A DNA stretch of 31,169 bases from Chloroflexota bacterium (GCA_021812735.1 JAKAMV010000020.1:1-31169), one strand, 5' to 3'; shown: positions 1 to 8,574, numbered from the stretch's first letter. Numbers and translations are program-made. The notes: a model not told the origin generated them from the letters alone.

Positions 1-218
1 TCGAGTCGCTTGTCCGCACGACCGCGGGTCCGCTCCTGCGCGACGTCGCGCTGTTCGACATCTACCGCGGCGCGCCGCTCGCCGGCGACGAGAAGAGCCT
101 GGCCTACCGGCTCCGCCTCGGGGCAGGGGACCGCACCCTGACCGAGCCCGAGGTGGAGGCGGCCGTCGCCACCGTCGTGGCCGCCCTGCCGGAAATCGGG
201 GGCCGCCTCCGCGCCTGA
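1..218 (+). CDS. pheT: Phenylalanine-tRNA ligase beta subunit, C-terminal fragment
   Basis: Only the last 71 codons are in the window; the first full codon begins at base 3 and the stop is TGA at 216-218. The residues form the end of the FDX-ACB (anticodon-binding) domain: DVALFDIYRG, then KSLAYRL, then RTLTEPEV followed by the final amphipathic helix. This order is typical of the PheT C-terminus, which contacts the anticodon stem of tRNA-Phe in the alpha2-beta2 synthetase. The catalytic alpha subunit (pheS) would be expected upstream, outside the window. Identification rests on this one domain but the motif match is close. Confidence 0.9.
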   Translation, partial: ESLVRTTAGPLLRDVALFDIYRGAPLAGDEKSLAYRLRLGAGDRTLTEPEVEAAVATVVAALPEIGGRLRA

Positions 219-256
219 CGGCCGATCGGGCATCCGACCCTCGCGCCCGTGGAGCA

Positions 257-286
257 TTGCCGCGCGGCTCGGCGCGCTGCTACGCT
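257..286 (+). promoter_or_regulatory. Candidate sigma-70-type promoter for cvpA-mpg-mutS2
   Basis: TTGCCG at 257-262 and TACGCT at 281-286 are separated by 18 bases. The second fits the TANNNT pattern of a -10 box. Predicted transcription would start near 293 and give a leader of about 50 bases with a GGAGG at 336-340. This is pattern matching only; the 128-bp gap after pheT makes a separate promoter reasonable. Confidence 0.4.
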
Positions 287-346
287 TCGCGAACGGGGAG
301 AGAGCCGCGGGAGCGCTTGCTCGCCGACGCCGCGTGGAGGGCACTG

Positions 347-931
347 GTGGACATCGCGGGCTTCTTCGCGAATCTGAACCTCACCGACCTCGTGATCATC
401 GCCTACCTGCTGGGCTGGTTCGTGCTCGGCTTCGCGCAGGGCGCCGTGCGGCGCGTGGTCGGCGTGCTGACCATGGGCTTCTCGTTCTTCCTCGCGGCGC
501 AGCTCAACCTCTACCTCGGCCCGTTCCTCGCCAGCCACTGGACGCAGTTCCCCAACGGGTACGCGCAGATGGTGGGCTTCGGCACGCTGTTCGTCGCGGG
601 CGCAATCGCCTTTGCGCTCATCGTCCAAGGGACGTACAAGCGCGTCAAGGTGTTCGCCGCGCACCCCATTGTCGACGAGACCGTGGGCGGGCTGATGGGC
701 CTGATCGAGGGGTACCTGCTGCTGATGTTCGTGGTGATCATCCTCGACCAGTTCTTCCTGACCGCCTCGCCCGCCGCCGACCCGTCCGAGCTGCCGCTGT
801 TGCGGCCGTTGTGGCAGGCCATCAACGGCTCCGGCACCGGCAAGATCCTGCACGAGCAACTCATCCCGGGCTTCATCTCGATCACAGGGTTCCTGGTGCC
901 GGGCGCCGTCCGCGCCCTGTACGGTCGGTGA
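347..931 (+). CDS. CvpA family membrane protein
   Basis: A 194-residue integral membrane protein. Hydrophobic segments lie at about residues 13-33, 38-58, 75-95 and 117-137, matching the four-helix CvpA (colicin V production) fold. Conserved-type features are the glycine-rich GxxxGxxxG-like start of helix 1, the charged loop after helix 3 (TYKRVK) and the GGLMGLIEG stretch before helix 4. Start chosen at GTG 347 because GGAGG (336-340) sits 6 bases upstream; longer in-frame starts lack both a ribosome site and membrane-protein character. The stop overlaps the start of the next gene by four bases (GTGA). In E. coli CvpA is needed for colicin V export, but the family's general role is unclear; cvpA next to mutS2 is a common arrangement in other phyla. 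Confidence 0.85.
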   Translation: MDIAGFFANLNLTDLVIIAYLLGWFVLGFAQGAVRRVVGVLTMGFSFFLAAQLNLYLGPFLASHWTQFPNGYAQMVGFGTLFVAGAIAFALIVQGTYKRVKVFAAHPIVDETVGGLMGLIEGYLLLMFVVIILDQFFLTASPAADPSELPLLRPLWQAINGSGTGKILHEQLIPGFISITGFLVPGAVRALYGR

Positions 932-1566
932 CCGGCCCACCGCCGGAGCGCCCGTTCGCGAGGGACCTGCTCGCCGTCGACTGCCTGACGGCCGCGCGCG
1001 CCCTGCTGGGGGCCCGTCTCGTCCGGGCGGCCGATGGACCCGGCGGGCAGCGCCGGTGCGGGCGCATCGTCGAGGTCGAGGCCTACGTCGGGATCGAGGA
1101 CCGCGCCTCGCACGCCCGCATGGGGCCCACGCCGCGCAACCGCGTCATGTTCGGGCCGCCCGGCATCGCCTACGTGTACCTTGTCTACGGCATGCACCAC
1201 TGTCTCAACGTCGTGACCGAGGCCGACGGGCGCCCGGCGGCCGTGCTCGTCCGCGCGGTGGCCCCAGAGGACGGGCTCGACGCCATGCGCGCAGGTCGCG
1301 GCCGGGCCACCATCGCCGACCACCGCCTGGCGGCCGGTCCGGGGTGCGTCGGGGCGGCCTTCGGCGTGGACCGCTCGTTCACGGGGGTGGACCTGTGCGA
1401 CCCCGCCTCACCGCTCCACCTCGCGGCGGCGCCCGCCGGCGAAGGGCCGCCCGAGGTCGTGGCCGGGCCCCGGATCGGCATCGGCTATGCGGGCGAGCCG
1501 TGGACCAGCCGGCCGTGGCGCCTCGCGGTGGCCGGGAGCCCCGCGCTCAGCCGGCGGATGCCCTGA
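928..1566 (+). CDS. mpg: DNA-3-methyladenine glycosylase (AAG/Mpg family)
   Basis: A 212-residue homologue of the alkyladenine DNA glycosylase family, which cuts alkylated and deaminated purines from DNA to start base-excision repair. The signature RIVEVEAYVG (residues 47-56) holds the catalytic glutamate and the intercalating tyrosine region (human ETEAY equivalent). It is followed by SHARMGPTPRN, VMFGPPGIAYVYLVYGMHHC (first residue about 73) and CLNVV, all in the usual order. The tail with PRIGIGYAGEPW also matches. Start is the GTG that overlaps the cvpA stop (GTGA at 928-931); the protein then begins about 10 residues before the conserved LLxxDxxxxARxLLG region, a normal length. It is probably co-translated with cvpA and followed one base later by mutS2, so three genes share a transcript. 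Confidence 0.92.
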   Translation: MTGPPPERPFARDLLAVDCLTAARALLGARLVRAADGPGGQRRCGRIVEVEAYVGIEDRASHARMGPTPRNRVMFGPPGIAYVYLVYGMHHCLNVVTEADGRPAAVLVRAVAPEDGLDAMRAGRGRATIADHRLAAGPGCVGAAFGVDRSFTGVDLCDPASPLHLAAAPAGEGPPEVVAGPRIGIGYAGEPWTSRPWRLAVAGSPALSRRMP

Positions 1567-1567
1567 C

Positions 1568-3964
1568 GTGGACGCCCGCTCCATCGCCCTGCTCGAGTTC
1601 CCGCAGGTCCGCGACCGGCTGGCCGAGCACACCTCCTTCGGCCCGTCGCGCCGCCTGGCCGAGGCGCTCGTCCCGTCCTCCGACCCGGTGATCGCGGGCC
1701 GGGGCCTCGACGAGACCGACCAGGCGCGCCAGCTGCTCGCGGATCGGCCCGGCGTCGGCATCGGCGGCGCCAAGGACATCGAGCCGCTCGTCGGGCGAGC
1801 CGTCCGCGGCGGGCGCCTGGAGCCCCTCCAGTTCATCGACATCGTGGACACGCTCGACGCCGTCGTCCGCCTGCAGACGGCGATCGCCGACGATCGCCGG
1901 TCCTTGATCCGCGACCTCGGCCGACGCCTCCATCCGCTGCCCGCGCTGCGCTCCACGCTCGCGCGCAGCTTCGACCCTGCGGGCGAGCTGCTGGACACCG
2001 CGTCGCCGCGCCTGGGACCCCTGCGCGGCACCGTGCGGATCGCGTACGACCGGCTCCGCCGCCGCCTGGACTCGCTGGTCACGTCCGAGCTCGGCAACGC
2101 GCTCCAGGAGCCCATCGTCACACTCCGCAACGGGCGCTACGTGGTGCCGATCCGCGCCGAGGCGCGCAGCCGGGTCAAGGGCATCGTCCACGACGCGTCG
2201 GGCAGCGGCGCCACGCTCTTCGTGGAGCCCCTCGTCGTGGTCGAGCTCGGCAACGCCTGGCGCGAGGCGCAGGCGGCCGTCGAGGAGGAGGAGGCGCGCA
2301 TCCTCGACGAGCTCTCGGCGCTCGTCGCCGCCAACGCGACGATGCTGCGCGAGACGCTCGAGGCACTCGCCCAGTTCGACTTCTGGGCGGCCAAGGCGCA
2401 GCTGGCCAGCGAGATGGATGGCGTTCGGGCGGAGACGGCCGAGCGGACCGAGGTGGTCCTCCTGTCGGCCCGCCACCCCGGGCTGACCGGCCGCGTGGTG
2501 CCCATCGACATCCGGCTCGGTGACGGCTACACGGCACTGGTGATCACCGGCCCCAACACCGGCGGGAAGACGGTCACGCTGCGCACCCTGGGCCTGCTGG
2601 CCCTGATGCACCAGGCCGGGCTGCACATCCCGGCCGAGGCCGGCTCCCGGCTGCCCGTGCTGCGCGACGTGTTCGCGGACATCGGCGACGAGCAGTCGAT
2701 CGCCCAGTCGCTGTCCACCTTCTCCGGCCACCTGCGCTCGATCATCCGGATCGTGGCGCACGCCGGGCCCGGGACGCTCGTCCTGCTCGACGAGCTGGGC
2801 GCCGGAACCGACCCCACCGAGGGCTCGGCCCTGGCGCAGGCACTGCTGGACCACTTCATCCGCTCCGGCGCGCTGGTGGCCGCCACCACGCACTACGCCG
2901 AGATCAAGGTCTACGCGCACGAGACGCCGCAGGCGCGCAACGCGTCGGTCGCCTTCGACCTCGAGACGCTCTCGCCCACCTACCGGCTCACCATCGGCCT
3001 GCCGGGCGGCAGCCAGGCGTTCGCGATCGCGGAGCGCCTGGGCCTGCCCGAGGCGATCGTGGCTGACGCCCGCAGCCGCCTCACGGAGAATGAGCGGGCT
3101 TTCGAGTCCACGCTCGCGTCCATCCGCCGCCAGGAGGACGAGATCGCGGTGGCGGTGGAGCGGGCGCGGACCGCCGAGGCGAGGGCCGCCGACGCGCTGC
3201 GGACGGCAGACGAGGAGCGCCGCCGCGCCAGGCGGGAGCGCGACGAGGCCGTCAAGGGGGCCCGCGAGGAGGCGCAGCGGCTGGTGGACCAGCTCCGCGA
3301 CGACGTCGCCGCCATGCGCCGCAAGCTCGAGCGCGAGACGGTCACGGCGCCGGCCATCGACGCGGCGCTCGCCCGCGCCGCGGGGACCCTCGAGCGCCTG
3401 CCCGCGCCGGCGTCCGTGGTGGAGCGGCCAGCCGTGCCCGTCGCACCGCACACATGGCGCCTCGGCGAGCGCGCCCGCAGTCGGGTCGGCGGCTGGGAGG
3501 GACGGGTCGCGGCCCTGGAGCGGGGCGGTGCCCGAGCCACGCTCGAGGTGGGCGGGATGCGCATCTCCGTCTCGGTGGACGACCTGGAGCCGGCCGTCGG
3601 GCCGACCGGCGGGGAGGGCGGCGACGCGGCCGCATCGGGCGCCGTCGGCGCGAGGCGGGCCGCGGGGCAGCGCGCGGAGGCCGCCTCGGGGATCACCTCG
3701 ATGCGGCTCCAGCGGGCGCGTTCGGTCGCATCATCGCTGGACCTGCGCGGAGCCCGGGTGGACGAGGCGCTTGATGCGCTGTCGCGCTACCTGGACGACG
3801 CGTCGCTGGCGGGCCTTGACCAGGTCACCGTGATCCACGGCCTCGGGACGGGAGCCCTGCGCGACGCTGTTCGCGACCTCGCGGGGTCGCATCCGCTGGT
3901 GCGCAGCTTCCGCGCGGGCGAGCGCGGCGAGGGCGGCGACGGCGCGACGATCGTGAAGCTGTAG
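1568..3964 (+). CDS. mutS2: MutS2 family ATPase/Smr endonuclease
   Basis: A 798-residue MutS2. It lacks the mismatch-recognition domain of MutS and begins with the core/lever region (LEFPQVRDRLAEHT). A ribbon of RNGRYVVPIR then DASGSGATLFVEP marks the family-specific core. Walker A is GPNTGGKT near residues 328-335, with DELGAGTDP as Walker B and TTHYAEIK after it. A long charged coiled region (about 515-630) precedes a KOW-like segment and a C-terminal Smr domain from about residue 722, with LDLRG and HGLGTG. Smr domains are nucleases, and MutS2 is known in various bacteria to suppress recombination or to rescue collided ribosomes; which applies here cannot be read from sequence. Start is GTG 1568, one base after the mpg stop; no good Shine-Dalgarno is visible, consistent with coupling. 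Confidence 0.95.
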   Translation: MDARSIALLEFPQVRDRLAEHTSFGPSRRLAEALVPSSDPVIAGRGLDETDQARQLLADRPGVGIGGAKDIEPLVGRAVRGGRLEPLQFIDIVDTLDAVVRLQTAIADDRRSLIRDLGRRLHPLPALRSTLARSFDPAGELLDTASPRLGPLRGTVRIAYDRLRRRLDSLVTSELGNALQEPIVTLRNGRYVVPIRAEARSRVKGIVHDASGSGATLFVEPLVVVELGNAWREAQAAVEEEEARILDELSALVAANATMLRETLEALAQFDFWAAKAQLASEMDGVRAETAERTEVVLLSARHPGLTGRVVPIDIRLGDGYTALVITGPNTGGKTVTLRTLGLLALMHQAGLHIPAEAGSRLPVLRDVFADIGDEQSIAQSLSTFSGHLRSIIRIVAHAGPGTLVLLDELGAGTDPTEGSALAQALLDHFIRSGALVAATTHYAEIKVYAHETPQARNASVAFDLETLSPTYRLTIGLPGGSQAFAIAERLGLPEAIVADARSRLTENERAFESTLASIRRQEDEIAVAVERARTAEARAADALRTADEERRRARRERDEAVKGAREEAQRLVDQLRDDVAAMRRKLERETVTAPAIDAALARAAGTLERLPAPASVVERPAVPVAPHTWRLGERARSRVGGWEGRVAALERGGARATLEVGGMRISVSVDDLEPAVGPTGGEGGDAAASGAVGARRAAGQRAEAASGITSMRLQRARSVASSLDLRGARVDEALDALSRYLDDASLAGLDQVTVIHGLGTGALRDAVRDLAGSHPLVRSFRAGERGEGGDGATIVKL

Positions 3965-3973
3965 GCGGCCCGG

Positions 3974-4010
3974 GGCCGGCGCCGGCCGGGGGAGGCGGCT
4001 GCCCGACCGC
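3974..4010. terminator. GC-rich palindromes between convergent mutS2 and PBP genes
   Basis: The 48-bp gap between the convergent stops holds a 14-base perfect palindrome (GGCCGGCGCCGGCC, 3974-3987) and a second short inverted pair (GGCGG/CCGCC) just after it. There is no T-run, so any terminator would be atypical or Rho-assisted. GC bias alone makes such palindromes common. Confidence 0.3.
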
Positions 4011-4012
4011 CG

Positions 4013-6763
4013 CTACGGCTTGCCCCCCGACGGCAGCGGCAGCGGCAGCGGGGGTGGCGTGGGCACCAGCGGCGGGGCCGACGGCACGTCTGACGGGCAC
4101 GGCGACGCCGGGTCGAACGAGATGCACTGCGTGGGCGGCGGCGTCACCGGCACCACGGTGCACGTCTTGGTCGGGGCGAACGCGCCGCCCCACGTGAGGC
4201 CGAACGGGAAGAAGGCCGGGTACCCGCCGTAGAAGTACGAGGTTGCGGTGCCCTTGGGGCCTCCCCGGACGCCGGGGCCGCGGGCGGCGCGCGCCTGCCA
4301 CGCGATGTCCGCCTTCTGCCAGGTCGGATACGCGGCCTCGATCTGGCTGTAGTCGATGTACGAGCGCGTCTCCTCCGGCCCGGCGCAGCCCGGCTGCCAC
4401 AGGAGGCCGCTGGCGGCGTCCACCTGGAGGGTGACGGTGAAGTTGCCGCTCGAGGTGGGCGCTGTCCCGGGCAGGTACAGCTCGGTGATCGTCTTGCTGG
4501 TGTTGGGCCCCGGCGTCATGCCCGTGAACGCGTCAACGGTCGCCGTCACCAGGTCGGGCGGCTTGACGCGGCTGAACGACTCGATGGGCATGCCCTTGGC
4601 GACCTCAGACATGATGGCCGACCAGAGCGGGGCCGACGAGTCGAGCGAGAGCGACCCGGTGGGCGAGTTGTCGGAGTTGCCCATCCAGACGCCGACGACG
4701 AGGCCCGGCAGGTTGGGGTCCGACGGCGGCGGGAGGTAGCCGTCGGCGAGGACGTCACGGGTGTCCTCGGTCGTGCCGGTCTTGTACGCGGCGGGGCGGA
4801 CCTTGCTGCTGGTCACGCCGTCCGTGATCCGCCACTTGCCCCAGAACGGATTGACGCTGGGCTGCGTGTTGCCGGCGAGGATGTCGGTGATGATGTAGGC
4901 GGCGTCCTTGGACACCACCCGCTTGCCGGCCAACGTGACGCCCGGCTGGGGCCAGGCCTGCTGGCCGTCGGGCCCGATCACCTTGAGGATGGTGTGGCGG
5001 GGCATGAGCACGCCGCCGTCGGCGAGCGCGCCGTATGCGCTGACCATGTCGATCGGGTGGACCAGCAGCGTCCCGATGCTCTCGGACGGCACGGCATAGG
5101 TGTTGGCGGGGTAGGTGATGCCGAAGTCCTCGGATCGCTGGAGCTGGTGGTCGAGGCCGTTGAGGAAGCCCGCCTTGATCGCCGGGACGTTGATCGAGAA
5201 CTCCAGCGCCTCGCGTAGCCGGACGGGACCCCGCTCGACATGGTCGGCCTGGGTGGGCAGGTAGGGCGTCTGGCCGGCGGCCGCGAAGTTGGTGACGACG
5301 TCCATGAACACCGTGGACGCGGTCATGGTCTCGTCCTCGATGCCGATGGCGTAGTCGATCGGCTTGATCGAGGACCCAGACTGGCGGAAGCCGTCGCTCA
5401 GCACGTCGAACTGGGGCTGGAACTTGCTGTTGCCCTTGGTCGCGTACTGGTTCGCCGAGCCCGAGTAGGCCAGCACCTCGCCGGTCCGGTAGTCCATGAC
5501 GCCCGCCGCGGCGTTGTGGATGTTGTCCTGCGACAGGCCGCGGATCCAGCCCCACTCGGACGAGGGGATCTTGTTCTGCTTGAGCATCGCCGTCGGGTTG
5601 GAGGAGTTCGGGATGGTCGTGGCGGCGTAGAGCCACTTGTCGACCGTCTGCTGCATCGACCAGTTGAGGGTGCTGTAGACCTTGTAGCCGCCGGTGTCGA
5701 TCTTGTCGCACGTCGTGGAGCCGCAGATCAGCTGGGCGAGCTCGTCGCGGACCTGCCACACGAACTGCGGCGCCTTCCAGGTGGGGTTGGCCTGCGGGGC
5801 GAGGACCACCGGCTCCTGCTGCGCCGCCGCGATCTCGGCCGCCGTGTAGTGGCCCAGGCTCGCGTTGGTCAGCATCAGCTGCAGGATGTAGTTCCGCCGC
5901 TGGACGATGGGCCGGTCCGGGGGCACCACCAGCTGGGTGAGCTCGTTCCCGCTGGAGTCCTTCTGCGGCTTGCCGTGGGCGTCGAGCACCGGCTCCGCGA
6001 CGGCATTCGCCACCAGGTCGTACGCGGTGGGCGACTGCGGGATGCCCGCCAGCAGCGCCATCTGGGCGAGCGACAGCTGGTCGAGGCTCTTGTTCCAGTA
6101 GCTCTTCGCGGCCGCCGCGACGCCGTAGCTGCGGTTGCCGTAGAAGTTCTGGTTGAGGTAGTCCTGCATGATGATCTGCTTGCCGGTCAGGCCCGGGTAG
6201 GCCTGCGTCAGGCGGACCGACTGGATGATCTCCTTGGCCTTGCGGATGTAGCGGTCGCCGTTGAGGACGTCCTGCGGCAGCAGGCGGGCGCGGACGAGCT
6301 GCTGCGTGATGGTGGAGCCGCCGCGGTCGTTGCCGCTGATCGTGTCGATCGTGGCCGAGATGAAGCCGCCGATGTCGAAGCCGGGGTTCTGCCAGAAGGT
6401 GTGGTCCTCGATCGAGGTGGTCGCGTCGATGAGGGCGACCGGGATGTCCTTGAACTCGACGACGTCACGCCGGTCGGTGCCCAGCTTGGCGAGCTCCACA
6501 TTCCCGGTCCGGTCGTAGACGACGGTCTGGGACGTGAAGGTGAGCTTGCCCGGGTCGAGCGCCGAGCTGGGGTCGGGGAGACCCTGGGCGAGCCACTGGT
6601 AGGCGCCCACTGCGGTCACCGCGGCGCCGGCGCCCAGCACCAGGAACAGACCGAACAGGAGGACGGGGATGGCGGCGAACGCCCCCTGCAGCGTGCCGCT
6701 GCCGCGAGGCCGACGCGCGCCCTGGCGGCGGTGGCGCTGCCGCCGGGCGAGGCTGTTTCGCAT
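4013..6763 (-). CDS. Class A penicillin-binding protein (transglycosylase/transpeptidase)
   Basis: A 916-residue bifunctional peptidoglycan synthase. After a basic N-tail there is one membrane anchor (about 30-57). The GT51 domain shows EDHTFW (E119, D120), GGSTITQQL (149-157), RKAKEI (174-179) and YLNQNFYGN (202-210), all the family's glycosyltransferase motifs. The transpeptidase domain has SSIK (464-467; S464 the nucleophile), SIN (523-525) and KTGT (661-664). It therefore polymerises and cross-links peptidoglycan outside the membrane. The tail beyond residue 760 is unusual: cysteines at 793, 868, 880 and 889 and a proline-rich end. The ATG at 6763 was chosen because the basic tail plus anchor follows it directly and upstream codons look non-coding. 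It is transcribed alone, divergent from tyrS and convergent with mutS2. Confidence 0.95.
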   Translation of the reverse strand: MRNSLARRQRHRRQGARRPRGSGTLQGAFAAIPVLLFGLFLVLGAGAAVTAVGAYQWLAQGLPDPSSALDPGKLTFTSQTVVYDRTGNVELAKLGTDRRDVVEFKDIPVALIDATTSIEDHTFWQNPGFDIGGFISATIDTISGNDRGGSTITQQLVRARLLPQDVLNGDRYIRKAKEIIQSVRLTQAYPGLTGKQIIMQDYLNQNFYGNRSYGVAAAAKSYWNKSLDQLSLAQMALLAGIPQSPTAYDLVANAVAEPVLDAHGKPQKDSSGNELTQLVVPPDRPIVQRRNYILQLMLTNASLGHYTAAEIAAAQQEPVVLAPQANPTWKAPQFVWQVRDELAQLICGSTTCDKIDTGGYKVYSTLNWSMQQTVDKWLYAATTIPNSSNPTAMLKQNKIPSSEWGWIRGLSQDNIHNAAAGVMDYRTGEVLAYSGSANQYATKGNSKFQPQFDVLSDGFRQSGSSIKPIDYAIGIEDETMTASTVFMDVVTNFAAAGQTPYLPTQADHVERGPVRLREALEFSINVPAIKAGFLNGLDHQLQRSEDFGITYPANTYAVPSESIGTLLVHPIDMVSAYGALADGGVLMPRHTILKVIGPDGQQAWPQPGVTLAGKRVVSKDAAYIITDILAGNTQPSVNPFWGKWRITDGVTSSKVRPAAYKTGTTEDTRDVLADGYLPPPSDPNLPGLVVGVWMGNSDNSPTGSLSLDSSAPLWSAIMSEVAKGMPIESFSRVKPPDLVTATVDAFTGMTPGPNTSKTITELYLPGTAPTSSGNFTVTLQVDAASGLLWQPGCAGPEETRSYIDYSQIEAAYPTWQKADIAWQARAARGPGVRGGPKGTATSYFYGGYPAFFPFGLTWGGAFAPTKTCTVVPVTPPPTQCISFDPASPCPSDVPSAPPLVPTPPPLPLPLPSGGKP

Positions 6764-6772
6764 GACCGGTGG

Positions 6773-6778
6773 ACGATA
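6773..6778 (-). promoter_or_regulatory. Candidate -10 element close to the PBP start
   Basis: On the minus strand TATCGT lies 9 bases before the ATG at 6763, with no Shine-Dalgarno between. If used, the mRNA would be leaderless or nearly so. The same GGTATCGT word precedes the serine hydrolase gene (27672-27677) and the small gene at 22533. No convincing -35 is visible. Confidence 0.3.
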
Positions 6779-6796
6779 CCATGCAGGGGATGGACA

Positions 6797-6815
6797 CTCG
6801 AGCCCCCGGCTCGGG
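6797..6815 (+). other. Hairpin upstream of tyrS
   Basis: CTCGAGCC and GGCTCGGG flank a CCC loop: an 8-bp stem with one G-U pair, 41 bases before the tyrS start. It lies in the 93-bp divergent gap. There is no T-box sequence or specifier loop, so tRNA-sensing control is not supported. It could be a small leader hairpin or chance in GC-rich DNA. Confidence 0.25.
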
Positions 6816-6856
6816 CCGGACCCAGACGCACCCCATTCCCAGGTTGTGACGCGCCA

Positions 6857-8170
6857 GTGACCGAACGCCCCGATCCCGCCCCCGGTCTGCCCGGCCTGCT
6901 CGAGGAGCTCGAGTGGCGCGGGATCCTCCACGCGACCACGCCCGGCGTGGCCGCCCGCCTGGCCACCGGCCGCACGATCGCCGCCTACATCGGCTTCGAT
7001 CCCACCGCGGAATCGCTGCACGTCGGGCACCTCATCCCCATCTTCGGGCTCATCCGGCTCCAGCTGCGGGGCGGCAGGCCAGTCGCGCTCGTGGGGGGCG
7101 GGACGGGGATGATCGGCGACCCGTCAGGCCGCTCGACGGAGCGCAACCTGCTCGACGAGGCCACCCTCGCGCGCAACGTGGCGGGGATCCGCGCGCAGCT
7201 CGAGCGGTTCCTCGACTTCTCCCCTGGTCCGTTCCAGGCGGTGATGGCGAACAACCACGACTGGCTCGGCAAGCTCTCGCTGATCGAGTACCTGCGGGAC
7301 GTGGGCAAGCACTTCACGGTGCCCTACATGCTGGCCAAGGACTCAGTGCAGCAGCGCCTCGAGCGCGGGCTCTCGTTCACCGAGTTCAGCTACATGACCC
7401 TCCAGGCCTACGACTTCGCGACGCTGTACCGCGAGTTCGGCGTGGAGATGCAGATGGGCGGCGCCGACCAGTGGGGCAACATCACGGCCGGCCTCGAGCT
7501 GATCCGGCGCACGTCCGGCGGCGGGGTCGACGAGAGCCCGGCCCACGGCATCGCCTACAAGCTGCTCCTGTCACCGTCGGGCGCCAAGTTCGGCAAGAGC
7601 GAGGCGGGCGAGTCGGTGTGGCTCGACCCGACGCGCACCACGCCCTACGCCTTCTACCAGTACTGGCTCAACCTCGACGACCGGGACGTGCCGACGTACC
7701 TGCGCTGGTTCACGCTCTGGCCGCAGGCCAGGATCGCCGACCTCGAGACCGCCATCGACGATCGCCCCGATGCCCGCGAGGCCCAGCGCGAGCTCGCCTT
7801 CGACGTCACGGCCCGCGTCCACGGGGAGGCGGAGGCGCGGTCGGCGGTCGAGGTCTCGGCGGCACTGTTCCAGCGCGAGCCCGTGGCGGACCCCTCGCTC
7901 CTCGCCCGCATCCACGCGGCGACGAGAGGACCCGACGCCGCGCCGGACGCCGTCTCGGGCGGGGTCGCGGTGCTGCTCGCCGAGACCGGCCTCGCCCCGT
8001 CCCGCGGCGAGGCGCGTCGGCTGATCTCGGGGGGCGCCATCACCGTCAACGGCGAGCGCATCACCGAGCCGGGCGCGCCCGTTCCAGCCCCGGTCGACGG
8101 CGCGTGGCTCGAGGTGCGGGTCGGCAAGCGCCACCGCGCCGTGGTGCGCGTGACCGGCGCAGGCGCTTAG
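6857..8170 (+). CDS. tyrS: Tyrosine-tRNA ligase
   Basis: A 437-residue class I synthetase that charges tRNA-Tyr. The catalytic Rossmann core has HVGH (55-58, the HIGH motif), GDPSGRS (87-93), a tyrosine pocket with YMTLQAYDF (179-187) and QMGGADQWGN (199-208), and KFGKS (244-248, the KMSKS loop). A helical anticodon region follows and the last 70 residues form an S4 RNA-binding domain (GLAPSRGEARRLISGG). Length and order match the bacterial TyrS that uses KFGKS. GTG 6857 was chosen because it gives the usual short N-terminal lead before LLEELEWRG; a longer reading frame upstream runs antisense through the PBP gene. Its stop overlaps the stop of the convergent VOC gene by four bases (8167-8170). 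Confidence 0.97.
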   Translation: MTERPDPAPGLPGLLEELEWRGILHATTPGVAARLATGRTIAAYIGFDPTAESLHVGHLIPIFGLIRLQLRGGRPVALVGGGTGMIGDPSGRSTERNLLDEATLARNVAGIRAQLERFLDFSPGPFQAVMANNHDWLGKLSLIEYLRDVGKHFTVPYMLAKDSVQQRLERGLSFTEFSYMTLQAYDFATLYREFGVEMQMGGADQWGNITAGLELIRRTSGGGVDESPAHGIAYKLLLSPSGAKFGKSEAGESVWLDPTRTTPYAFYQYWLNLDDRDVPTYLRWFTLWPQARIADLETAIDDRPDAREAQRELAFDVTARVHGEAEARSAVEVSAALFQREPVADPSLLARIHAATRGPDAAPDAVSGGVAVLLAETGLAPSRGEARRLISGGAITVNGERITEPGAPVPAPVDGAWLEVRVGKRHRAVVRVTGAGA

Positions 8171-8574
8171 CTCGAGAGCTCCCAGCAGTGGCCGCTGGGG
8201 TCGGCGATCGTGACGGTGCGCGGGCCCCACAGTCGATCCATCGGGCCGTTGAGGATTCGCACGCCGAGCGCTCGCAGGTGGGCGGCGAAGGCGTCCACGT
8301 CCTCGACCTCGAGCGTGAGCATCATCCGGGCGGGCGTCCCCGCCGGTCCGACCGCCGCCGGCTGGACCAGCTCTGGGGCGGACGAGGTGAGCAGCAGGTT
8401 GACGACCATGTTCGGGAAGCGGTAGGCGATCGCATCCTTGTCCTTGTGGACCAGCGGCATGCCGAACACCTCGTGGTAGAAGCGCTCCGTCTCGGCCAGA
8501 TCGTCGACGAACAGCGTGATCGCGAAGAGCTGCTTCGCGCGGGCGCTCGGCGAGATCGCGTCGTTGCCGGGCAT
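8167..8574 (-). CDS. VOC (glyoxalase/bleomycin-resistance) superfamily protein
   Basis: A 135-residue protein with the paired beta-alpha-beta-beta-beta modules of the vicinal oxygen chelate fold. The first module begins LFAITLFVDDLAETERFYHEVFG (23 residues here split as LFAITLFVDD and LAETERFYHEVFG); the second begins MLTLEVEDVDAFAAHL and ends with DPSGHCWELS, whose glutamate is the usual last metal ligand. Members include glyoxalases, dioxygenases and antibiotic-binding proteins, and substrate cannot be assigned. AAGGAG lies 7 bases before the ATG. It follows hisIE by 12 bases on the same strand, so it is probably the last gene of the his transcript, though nothing in it suggests a role in histidine synthesis. 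Confidence 0.85.
   Translation of the reverse strand: MPGNDAISPSARAKQLFAITLFVDDLAETERFYHEVFGMPLVHKDKDAIAYRFPNMVVNLLLTSSAPELVQPAAVGPAGTPARMMLTLEVEDVDAFAAHLRALGVRILNGPMDRLWGPRTVTIADPSGHCWELSS

Noticed and set aside
104..940. Long minus-strand open frame opposite pheT, cvpA and the start of mpg
   Set aside because: Arginine-rich, no domain, and antisense to well-supported genes; long shadow frames are expected at this GC content.
1547..3451. 634-codon minus-strand frame opposite mutS2
   Set aside because: It mirrors mutS2 codon structure and has no recognisable motif or ribosome site.
5240..6856. In-frame N-terminal extension of tyrS of more than 500 codons
   Set aside because: The extension runs antisense through the PBP gene; true TyrS sequence begins at GTG 6857.
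6764..6856. T-box riboswitch before tyrS
   Set aside because: The 93-bp gap has one short hairpin but no T-box sequence, specifier loop or terminator pair.
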